From Symsagittifera roscoffensis (Eukaryota; Xenacoelomorpha; Acoela; Convolutidae): a DNA stretch of 64,000 nucleotides. A model generated the notes under the pieces. The model was given only the letters and a program-made list of their open reading frames with translations. It was not told the origin of the DNA and did no database searches. The stretch covers positions 2,092,994 through 2,156,993 of the forward strand of contig NC_087070.1 in NCBI RefSeq assembly GCF_963678635.1, in the 5' to 3' direction. The position numbers and the translations under genes are program-made. Positions within the stretch are counted from its first letter, which is position 1; every line of letters starts with the position of its first letter. This document shows, in pieces, positions 38,563-50,500 of the stretch.

Positions 38563-41500
38563 CTGAAAAACAGAGATAATTGAACATCCTTAAATCTCAA
38601 TTTGATTAACAAAAACAAAAACAAAAAGTTAATTTCAACTTTGATTTCCAGCAGGGACGGATCTTGGTTGGATTTTCTCGAGGAAGGGGTGTAGTTTCGA
38701 AATTTTTATCGACTTTCTTTTGAGTCTACCAAATTGATTTTTGCCAAGCTCTCCAAAACCCTGTTTTGACCTTACTTTCTGAAAGTTTGGCCAAAAAATT
38801 GTTTTTTCTTTTCGGTGCGACCCCCCCCCCCCTCAAAATCAGTATACATGTGCGCCGAATGGGCCCTTTAAAAAATTTTAGTTTGGTAAGCCAAAAATGG
38901 ATAGCTCTAAATAATACCAAAGGGGCCCTTTGGGTCATCAGGGAATCGAATGTAATGAGTTAACACATTTGAGCCAAAATCTTGAAATAACTTGAAGTAT
39001 CGTGTCTGTTGAAGAAAAAAGTACAAACATTAAGAGTTTCCAAATCTGTTGTATTAATGAAACCACGCTATATTTTTAGATACCAACTACAGAATACTTT
39101 ACCTAAAATCAAGTCGGTTTGGTTTGAATCAGTGTTCATTGAGTCTCGTATGTTGAACACATCCCCTTCTTCAAGTCTTCCCACTTGCAGGAAAACTGCC
39201 GTCTTGTTTTGAAATCGTGCCGACTTTTCGGTCAAACTGACGAACACTGTAAACGAGTGGGTGGAGTCTTTCATCGTTTTCAGCTCTTTTTCTCGCTGCT
39301 TTTGCAATTTTGATTCCAAATCCATCTCTTTCTGTTCACGAATTATCTCGTCTATCGCGCTTTGGTTTTTGCGTTCCGCTGAACTTGCTGAACTTAAGTC
39401 GTTTTCATAAGTCATGTCCATGGCTTGAAATAAACTGTTTTTTGTGATGGGCTGACTTTCGCTGAACTTTCTTAGAGCTTCAGCTGAACTCTTTTTCTTG
39501 GCCTTCATTTGGTCGTTTAAAAGGTCAGCAAAGTCCACTGATGAGCTCTTCGGTTCACTGTCTTCACTGCCATTTGCCATATCCGAGGTCACATCTTTAG
39601 ATGAAGTTGCGACTGTTGACTTCTGAACCGACGTGTCAATTAGCAGACACTTGACAACTGTGCAGAATCCCTCCATGACGAAATATATTTCGGCATCTTC
39701 GGTGGAGTTTTTACTGATGACTTGGTTGATCGAGTATTCCCTGAAATCAAACTAGTCATAAAGTTCTTTCATCCATTAGATAGAAATAGTTATAAATGGC
39801 CAAGAGAAAGGACCAATATATGAATTGTTCAGCTCTTCACCAGAAACGCTGTTGTGCCCCTGGTTAAGAATTACTTGCAAGTTATTGACTATTTTTCTCG
39901 GCTGGGTTTTTTTGCCTCACTCCAAGCAACGAAGGACGGATCATCGTGAGCCCCAAACACAGGACCAAGTTTTGGTAGAAAGACTTAAAGGGAGGGCTGG
40001 GTTAAAGTAAAGTAAGAAACAGGCACAAAAACCTAGTAAAATAAAAAAAACTAAATACGAGACCAAACTGCTTATTTTTGAATTGTTCGCGTATTCCGCA
40101 ACAGGAACGTTCCCTTTGTTCTTCTTTTGTTCTTTCATTCTCTCCCGCACTGGAGTTCCATGGATAATAATCGAATGTATTGTCATTTTATAGTCAGTAC
40201 CTATAAAATTACGAAAATAATCAATTATAATCCATCAAAAATGGATTATAATCCAAATATTTTTTAAATCAATATAATTTATTATAATCAATTTCAACCG
40301 TTTATAATCCAATAAAAATGGATTTTAATCATATTACTTTTCAAATCATTATAATCATTTATAATAGCTTGTAATCGATTATAGTGTATTTTTTGAGAAG
40401 AAATTATGAATTTTGCGAAGTTTTTCCAGAGTTATCTCATTTCCTGTTTCGTGCAGTTGCTAAGTATTACGTTTCATAAATTTTTACCTATCACATAAGA
40501 TTTTTTTTATTTGCGTTTTCTCTACTTTTCTATTTTACGTAAACTCCATCGCCTCTTTTAACAATCGCCTTCTTCAGTTTACCTCCCCACCCCAGTTTAC
40601 TCCTCGTCAGTTTACCCTATCTTAGTTCAACACCCCCTCCCCCGTTTACTGAACGTGGGCGGGGTAAAAATGGGGGAGAGTGGAACAAAAAAATTAGGTG
40701 AGGGGGTTAAAATGGAGAATGAGGATATATCTATGATGTTCACACTGAGTAACCCCCTCCCCGTCCCCGTTCAATGGTAAACAAATTGGGGGGGGGGGGG
40801 GGGTAAGTTGTAAGTTGGGGGTTGGGTTTGGGGGTAAACTTCAGTAAACATGGGGGTGGGCGTAGGGATAAACGTAGGGGAATGAGGGGAAGAAGTTTGG
40901 TCAAATGCGGATAGGAAAATGTGAAGGGGGTTAACTTGAGTAGGTTTAAATTATAATCCATTAATGGTGCAATATTAGACCACGAAATCGATAATATTGT
41001 CATTATAGTCGATTATTTTCGTACAAAACAAAATCGATTAAAATTCATTATAATGGATTATGATTCATTTAAAGTCAATTTTAATTGATTATAACGAAAT
41101 TATTTGCAAAACTTGGAACATTTCTGCGTTACTCACTGTCGAATCACAAGTTTTGCAAATAATTTCGTTATAATCAATTAAAATTGACTTTAAATGAATC
41201 ATAATCCATTATAATGAATTTTAATCGATTTTGTTTTGTACGAAAATAATCGACTATAATGACAATATTATCGATTTCGTGGTCTAATATTGCACCATTA
41301 ATGGATTATAATGACAACATTTTAGACAATAATTTTCCATTTTAATCGATTATGATCCATGGAACTCCCGTGCGGGCTTTGATCGTTGCGTCAAAGTTTT
41401 ATCAAGTTTAAAGATTTGTCCCTGGAATCCAGGAACATACAGTCTCAAAACTGTGCGCCTATCCAGTATCCAGTGCACAGTTTGGCCTCGTAATGCTGGA

Positions 41501-44500
41501 AGAATTGTCTTGTGGTTTCAATTTCCTGTGCTTCTAATTTCAATTGTAAACCCTGTGAGACGTTCCAAGTTGAGATCAAAATAAAAAAATTTGAGCGTAG
41601 ACGTTTCACAAACTTTGATTTGTTGACACCCTAAATGATCACACTGCCCCCCTCCAGTTTACCTTACCCCCCTCCCCCCGTTTACCCTTCCAAGTTAACA
41701 CCACTTGCCTATACATCTCGTTTTTATCCCACTGTGTGCATTCTGTCCCTCGTTTATCTCGCTCCAAGTAGGAGCAGTAAGTGAGGGGGGTGGTGGTGGT
41801 GAAAAGTCGGAGGCGGTGAACGTGGGGATGTAAACGAGGAGGTTTAAGCGAAAGAGGGTGGAGGGTGGGTGTAAACGTGGGTGTAGTATTTTTGTTAGGC
41901 CAAAGTATTTTTGAAGTCAAATCAAATCTCGTTTTATCTGTAACGTGTCTCAGGCCAAAAGCAACTGTTAAGTTTCGAATACACTGCAGTGCTTGAAATT
42001 TTTAGAAAAAAAATTACAAAAAAAAAGATTATTAAAATTGATTACAGTCGATTGCATGCAATGGATTTTAGTTATTTGAAAAAGTTACGTTATCACCCAT
42101 TTTAAATCGTTTTATTCAATTATTTTTGTTTTTATAGAGACCAATGATGAAAATCCAATATAATCGAATATTATCCATGAGACTCCAGCTCGGGTTAGGA
42201 TCCTTATCATACTGAAACAAGTACATGAAAAATCCTTTTTCCGTTCAACGTAGGCTTTTGTCTACCATTCGGGTCTGTCCCGTTGCTCAAGTCTGTAGGG
42301 TAAAACGGATCATAGATCGGTTGACTGTCAAATGCTCTCAAGTGGAAAATACCGTTAAATATTTTAATTTCAAACTAATTTATCTGAAAAAAAAGCAGAA
42401 AACATAGGAAGAAATCATGATTTGGCATCGGAACAAGCTTGAGTATCAACGTTCACAGAGCATAAATAACCTTAACCGTTGGTACGTTTACCAGCAATGC
42501 CTGTTTATTATAATTAGTTTGTAATTGTAGCAAAACTATTACAGATTTTTTATTCAATTAATACGTAATAATAGTATGATAAGGTAATCGAACTCTTTTT
42601 TCCCTATTCACAACTGAATGGCATATGGCATTGGGGACTCGAGCCTACGCCTTGGCTGTGGGGTAGGGGCGCTCAAACTAGATTTGGACTTTAGCTTAGA
42701 CCGCTTGGCTATGCGTTCTTATTTGGCTTTGGCTGTACTGCATTTAAAGTAAACGCTAAGCTATGAATTTATAGTTCATTATTTGTTTTTGACCTTTTCA
42801 ATTCAAGTGGACACAACCTTGGGCCTCAAAAGAGCGAGGAATGCAGCAAGTTCTATTAGAGGACGAAATAATTCGCTTGTAGCGGTTTTGAGGAGTGCGA
42901 AGCCAAAATTCAGACTTAAGATACGTGTTAAGGGGTAGTACCTGAAAAAGTAACTGAAAAATTTATTACGAGGTGTGAGAATCAAATAGAACACTCTCCT
43001 GCAATTACGCGCAAGTCGCTCCAACGAGCCAGCATGGTGTGGCGTGGCTGAAGGGTTGTATTTACATTATATACCTTTACATACAAGAAGGGCGGGTCCG
43101 ATGTTTATGAGTTAATAGTGCAAAAAAGCTCTTTTTCTGCGCCAGCAAAGTTCACTCTCTTGTCAGACCAAATTATTGGTGGGGTACCACTTCTAGCGAT
43201 TAGTCTCTCCACTCCCATAACGCGAGAGCTAGCGTCCATAGATGAAACGACTTCTATGTGAATGGTGTGGTTAATCAAGTGTTCAGAAAGGCCCAACGTT
43301 TTTCGGAGCTCCGGCAAACCGTTACATAGAAAGGTCGAAGTAGTCTACGCCGCAGTCATTAAAAGGCGTCTGGCGGTATCCTAAAAGCTCAACTGGCAGC
43401 TCAGACGATGAAATGATGACCATTTTTAGCTTCTGCTTACGTCACAAGATGCAATTAAATTCAATGTTGCAAAGTAAGGACCTTAATTTCAAGATAGCAG
43501 AATCCAATTGGACGAAGGAGCGTAGACAGTCCATAGATTGGCTTTCATGATTGCAGCGCAGATAATTCACAAAAAGTTTCAAATATGTTGAGTTGTTGGT
43601 TCTGAATCTGATTTCAGAAAAACCGGTTACGCGGTCTGATGACAGGAGAAGACCACCAGGGCCGATGAAGGCGGAGAGTTATTGCAACAGGACTCAGATT
43701 CTTTACATGTTTCTCAGAATTTAGCAACATGAATTCTGACGCAAGTGCCTCTTTTTGTAATGTTTTGTAAAGTGCCTCTTTTTGAAATGTTTTGGCGTAA
43801 TTGCCTCAAATCGTTTTGGGTCACTGCCAACAGTTATGAGGGGACGCGCATTAAAAGACTGTTCCACAGCGCAGAAAATAGTCTGAAAAATTTCTTCATT
43901 CTTATTGCGAGGTGTCAGGGTCGGTTAAAACTACGCACAAGTCGCTCACATGAGCCACTATGGTGTACGCTAGCGTCCAAGAAAGGGGGGTGCAAAATTC
44001 GCTCCCTTGTCAGTGCAAATTACTAATGAAGTTCTATTCCTAGCGATGAATCTCTCAACTCCCATTAAGCATGAGCTAGCGTCCATAGACAAACCGACTG
44101 CTATTTGGATGGTTCTTCTGGTTGAACAAGTAAACAAAAAGGCTCAACGTTTCTCTGAACTCTAGCGAACCGTTTTTATAGAAGGCTCCGAAGTAGTCCA
44201 CGCCGCAATTTTGAATGGCACCTGGCGGTGTCCTAAGTGCTCAACAGGCAGTTCAAACGGTTTTCATTTTCTGTTCTTGTCATTTAGGCAATTAAGTTCA
44301 ATGTTGCGAAATGAGGACTTGATTTTCAAAAAGGCTTAATCGAACTGGATGATGGAACGTATATAGTCCATAGTTTGGTGCTAATGTTTGCAGCGCTGAT
44401 AATTTACAAATAATTTCAAATACGATGGGATGTTTTGTTCTAAATTCGACTTCAGAAAGGCGGTTTTTGCAGCCTGTGGACCGGAGAAGACCACCAGGGC

Positions 44501-47500
44501 CGATGAAGGGGAAAGTTATTGCAACAGGACTCACATTCTTTACATGTTTCTCAGAATTTAGCAATATGAATTCTGACGCAAATGCCTCTTTTCTTATGAA
44601 AAAGCAAAAGTTTCAATTTTGCTTTTCCGAGCTCAGATTATTCGACCAATCTAAGTGTTGCTTCACGGTAATGCCGAAACCTAGGATGTATTCTGAAGGT
44701 GAAGGCTACATTGCGTAACAGCATGACAAAAGAGCGGTATTTGACCTGGTCGATTTCGATTCTTCTTAGTTAGCTTAACGTTTATACGAGCTCAGTATAC
44801 AAGATTTGGCAAAAATCAAATAAATTCTTACTTATTATCTAATTAGTGCATAACTATTACATAGAATTTATGTTATTTTTAAGGTAAAATAACAGGAATG
44901 TGGTAACCGTTACCGAACCCTATTTTCGGCTCTTTATCCTTTTCCCCTCCCACCTGCATTTTTTTAGAGTAATTTTTCTGTTCACATTGTCGGATTAGTA
45001 AATAAATAGGAATACCGACTAAATAAAACACAAGGACAAGCATATTTGGTCTTCACAATCAACCTTGTAAAACCGCTCGTTACACCATGAAATCGACATC
45101 ATGTGAGGTGGAGAAAAAGAAAAAGTGCCCTATTTTCCCTGTTGACAACTAAACGGCCGTATGCCCTGGGGGGGGGGGGGGACTGGAATCAACACCTTAA
45201 GAAGAGGGCTCAAACTAGGTTTGGAATTTAGCTTAGACCGCTCGGCCATTGTTCTTATTGTTCCGACCATTAAAAACGGGGAGGAGCTTTGTATTCGTGT
45301 GTGTTTTATTTTGTTTGGTTTTGGTTTTCCACGCAAAACCAACTGCAACAAACAATCGTCGGACTGGGCTGAGTGAAATATCATTTTAAAGCTCTTTCAT
45401 ACGTGATTCGATCGACAATAAAAAAAGTTCAAACGTTTTTTTGGCAGTGTCGACAAAAACCGGTTTGAAATTTGCGATTTTTTGTCTAATTTCGAGGGAG
45501 TGAGCAGGCTTACATTAGCTTATTTATGCCTATTTCAAGCCTTAAGCCTTTAGTTTTACTCAAATGAAGTTAATTTTTGGAATTTTTAGCTCCATCTTAG
45601 TAATCAAAAACTTCAGAAGTTAGGAAAAAATTTTGAAAAATTTAATTTAATTTTTTTTTTAATTTCATTGTTTTTTTGTTATTTGTCTTCAAAAATTGTT
45701 TTCCATTTTGTATATTTTACAATAAGTGACTACGTTTTTTGTTCAGCTTCTTTTATCACACCACGCCGAAAAAAAAACGACACTAATTTGAAAAAACATT
45801 TTGGTTGTAATTTTTCAGGACGGGTCGGAAAAATCTGTGCTACTTGCACAGCAACCGGCTATTTTTGTTTGCCTTTGGTTTTACTGCATTTATTGTTTAA
45901 ACTAATCTAAGCCTTTGTTCATGATTTGCTTTTCACACTTTCAATTCAAATGGAAACATAGACTTTTATTTCGATCTTTTACTGTTATTTCAAGATAACG
46001 GACGGGTAGGAGAATTAAAAACTCGAATTCCAAAGTATCTTTTATTTCGTAGGCTTCTTTAATGATCGCACAAACAAGATTTTTTAAGGCCATTAATCTT
46101 TTCAAGAGACGTCATTTGTTAAAATTTTCAAGTGACGTCAAATCAGAACTGAACTGACCATGGATGGTGTTAACTCCCTATGTCTGTTTTAAATGTCGTA
46201 AAATGTCGACATTTGCGGTTATGTATTAGAAAAAAAAGGTTCATCCCAATAAAGCTTCATTGTATTCAAAGTTTTATCAATAGATCAATTTTGGCACAAT
46301 TAATTTTGAATTTTAGGAGCGCAGTGATATAAAAAGACATTTTTTTCCCTTGTAGCAAGCAATCCAATTTTCCAATGACGGAAACAATACTAACAATTAA
46401 GAACGCTTGTTTTGCTCTGGGTTTTTTTGTCGCAGCTTCAATTGCCCTGGTGCCATTATATTTAACCAAAAAATTAGAAGAAACGGAACCTGTTTTGATC
46501 CGTCATGTTAATGTGCCTGAACCCGGTGAAGAAATGGGGTAAGTAAATTGGCTTGATTTGCCATTAAGTAATTTTGAAATAAACTCAGTAAACGTAATAG
46601 CGTGTTCAGAATAACAAAAATAGACGTAATAGATATATAAATGTCTCCTTGGATAAAAAAATTTCGCTATCGTGGAGTTTTTGTTACAAGAAGCTTAAGA
46701 CTTCACAAAATTCTCCTGTAATAAGAATCCTACAAAAATTTGATTATAAAAACATATCTTCAGAACAGGAAAGATAACACACAAATAAGTATAAAGTCTT
46801 TAAATAGAAGGAATGTAAAAATTGCTGTGAGCAAAACGATACAATGAAACCTGAGAACATTTCAATAATCACACGAATAGGAGATTGTTCAATGACTCAC
46901 TCCGATATCAAGCTGACTTTAAAAAAAACAATATTGAAAGCCTCAACTACAGAAATTAGCTTCAAAGTTCACAGGTTTTTGGACAGCCTCATAATGGGCA
47001 GTTTTGGTTGGGCAAACCTGATAATCAATCGATTTGACGAACCTCATTTTCATCATTTTCGTCATGCTGGTGGTGTTTTAAATAAAAACTAAAAAATTTA
47101 TAGTTGCTTCAGTTTTTACTTTAGAATTTATACTGTTTATCGCCAGTCTAACACATCTACGTTTTTGTTATATAAATTTTTTAATCCAATGTTTTTCCAC
47201 ATTTTCAGCTTCATATAAAATGCGAAAAAAATTCAGCTGAGAGACGTTTGATAACGGATAGTTTGGTCGAATACCCGTCTCAGAGGTTTCACACTGGTTT
47301 ATAGTTTGTACCAAAAATTTGTAGTTGTTTGATTGTGTGCCTGAAAACAATATTTTTCCTTACAAAAGATCGCTGTTTTTAACGAGAATGGATGATTTGT
47401 GAAAATCAGATTTCAAAAATTAAGCTGTTAAATAAAAAAAATTTCTTTTACAAAAAAAATGAAAAACTCTTATTTCCACAAACAAAATTGCCTGCTGTCA

Positions 47501-50500
47501 CTGAGTACAAAACTAGTAATCACAGAAATAAAACTTAACCATTCGCATTGCCCATACGAGCTAATCGAATCTATGGTATCTTAGACGTGCACAAGTTCCA
47601 GGTTTTTTGCAAATATACATAAAACCCGCGTACAGCAATTCCAATCCTATCTGTTATGATCGAAGTTATCGTTATGATCGTAATGATCGCTAATTGCTTT
47701 TGAAATTCAAAAAAAAATCAGCTGCTGCATATGTATAATCATGAAAAATTATGAAAAAACAAAAGTTTGACCACAAAAGTTTTAAATGCAAAAGAAAACA
47801 AATTTCCAAAATCCATTTTCTTCCATGATTGCTTGATAAAAAACAAATTCGAAACTTTTCGGCAAATTTCAAAACTTTTGAAGATTTTCGGGCAATAAAA
47901 TTGCTCTTACAGATTTTCATCAGAATTAGTTTGACCCTTCTTTTTTAATCAATCACCTCAAAAACAATCGTTGTAACACTTTGACGTACCCGTACTGACA
48001 AGATATGGTTTGCAATCAGTTTCTTACAAATTTAGCAGATACCTCAAAAACTGGTTTCATTCAATAAAAAATTGATGTAAATCGATCCAAAAATGTAGCT
48101 TCAAAGTCAATTTCAATTGATTCTAAACCATTTTAATTTTTTTTAAATTTTTTTGTCATTTTTTTATAAAGATTTTCCTCAATTTTATTCAGATGATATA
48201 CAGAGTATACTCAGTTTTTCTAGGCTATCAAACAAAATAGAACCATTTTTTTAACGTTCGCTTTTCAATTGAATTTTCATGTTTACATTTGGTTTGAAAC
48301 TAAACTATGAGAATAACTAATAAATCTTCATTTTCTGCACAAAAAAATTAGTTTTCCAAGTTCAATGTCAAATTATATGTTATTTGCTGAGTTATGTTGC
48401 ACAACAAAGTTGCACATAAAACGTTAATATTTAAAATGACATTCGAAACAGTTTTGCATACTTTGACTTCTCATTACAGCGGGAACACTTAGTTTTTTAC
48501 AATTTGGAAGGAAATTCATTAAGCGCAAAAATTTGCGGTAAAAACTCTCCTCGAGTAGTTCTTGCTCTCTGTAGCTCTGATAGAGAATTTCTTGAGTACA
48601 CAAATTTCAAATAGTTAACATAACTCAGTCTTTTTAAGATTTTGGTAATTTTCAATCTCTTGCAAAAGTCTCACTATAATCGATTTAAATCCAGTTTTCA
48701 TGCAAAAAATGTTGTTTTCTTTTGTAAAATTTTATTTAATTCATTCAGCGTTGAATTAAGTTTCTAAATGGGCTATTTTTAATCAACTTTTATACAGTAT
48801 ATAATTTGTATAAAATCGATTTCAATCTCACGTTTGCCAGTGCGGGTAGTGTTTTTCTGCACATTTTAAAAAGAAAATAGGTTTTTTGACCTTGTTCGAT
48901 CCATGATTTGACATTACTTTTCCATGATATGATGTCATTTGACGTCAATTCAAGTCCTTTTTGACTCAACGTTCAATTCTAACTCGAATTAAGCCTTCAT
49001 TTCACCGTCTCAGGATGAGTCGATCAACGGAAATTGTTCGATTAGTTTTAATTGAGGTTTCTGCGATTCGCAGAAGATCTATGAAAAGCTATCAAGCCTG
49101 TCTGAGCATAGACTGTTTCTCTTATTTCCCCACATTCCAGCCTGAGTATTTTTCATCTTGCGTCTAGAATTATCACTTGGTACCACTATTGCAGCCGTAA
49201 TTGGTCAGGCTGTGGTAGACCTGAAGCTAGCGGTCAAGCGAGAGCTCGTCCTCACACACTATCCTTGCCATGCCAGAGGATCGATTACACGATCTGACGA
49301 TCTCAAAGCAAACCCCTTACCACTATGCTAAGTGTTAGTGGAATCATTAATCGATCAATAGGGCCTGGGCAATTGAACTTAAGAAAATCTTCTCATCGTT
49401 TTTCATTATTTCGTGAAATCAAAAAATACAAACACAAAATTTCAATTGCGACTTTTTTGGGGCAGATTTCACTCTTATCAGTTAAATTTTGGCCGAAACA
49501 GGGTAACTTTAATGCTCTGGGAGAGCTCAGAAAATCAATTTGATCAACCTAAAAAAAGGTTGACAAAATTTTTGGAAGATTTTTTGAAAATCCGCTCCCC
49601 CCTCGAGAAAATCCCAGATCCGCCCCTTCCTATCACCACCTAAATTTCTCTCTTTTGATTCTATTTTACGACACCCATGATCCGTGTTTGGCACATTTAC
49701 CCTAAAGTTTTTCTGTTGGAGTTTAAAACCAATTTAAACTAATTTTAGCTATTTTTGGTCATATTTATTTATTGTGTTTCTTCGAACTTTAATTTTTGAA
49801 TGAAACTTCTTTGCCAAGGATATATCAAAGATGCAAAACATGAAACAATTATATGAACGCTATCCAAAAATTCAAGAATTTTTTATGGGCACAAAGTTTT
49901 GTTTCTGCATAATAGGTTTTTGAGCAATTGTTTCTTGAAATGAAAAATTAGTTCGTGCTTACAAAGATTAATGAAAAAAGTTTTGGGGCTATTTTCGAAA
50001 TCTAATTTGAAAAAAACTCCAAGGTTGTCCTCAAAAACACGCTATTCATACCATTTCAAGGCATAAGAATTGTATGATTAGATAATTTGTCTCAAAACTG
50101 CAACATAATTTATCGAAATTCTTTCTATGTTGGCACGTTTTCTGATAAATGTAGAGGGGCAGGAAATAATTAAAGATACCCGTCAAGTTGAATCCAGTTG
50201 TTTTAGGCATCTGGTTTGTAGATGCCCGGATTGACCTCCTTACGAAAAAATTCTTACCATACAGTTCTGATTTAAATTGTCCGAACAAAACGAATTAAGC
50301 TTAAAATTAAAATCCGTTTTTTCCAAATTAGGTAGACTTTAGACGAAAACTTGCTCAGATTTTCAGCTAATTTAATTTGGTGAAATTTAATTTGCAAAAT
50401 TCAAGACCAAGTTTTCAAAATTAGGGACCTCCGAATTTCTTTTTAAGTAATGTTTTCAATGGAACAGTACGGAATTGTATGACAAGACAAACATTTTTCC

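Larger units (their letters stand above)
40144..41376. mobile_element. Inverted-repeat element with CCCGCAC termini
   Basis: 1233 bp. The ends are near-perfect inverted repeats, CCCGCACTGGAGTTCCATGG and its complement, extending through GAT(A/C)ATAATCGA. The interior is dominated by TTATAATCCATT-type motifs and contains a long palindrome. A diverged terminus also occurs at about 42165-42196. No transposase and no clear target duplication, so the class is unknown. Confidence 0.6.
42800..44740 (-). mobile_element. BEL/Pao pol relic, two related blocks
   Basis: Two minus-strand blocks, roughly 42850-43740 and 43750-44600, align with each other at an offset of about 850-880 bp. Shared plus-strand landmarks are GAAGACCACCAGGGCCGATG, CTTTACATGTTTCTCAGAAT and GAGCTAGCGTCCATAGA. 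Both code parts of the RNase H to integrase region. They are either a tandem duplication or two fragments of the same family. Many stops. Confidence 0.7.

Noticed and set aside
41639-41920. 93-codon minus-strand Pro/Thr-rich open frame
   Set aside because: Low-complexity, from G-rich repeat DNA; no splice signals or homology.
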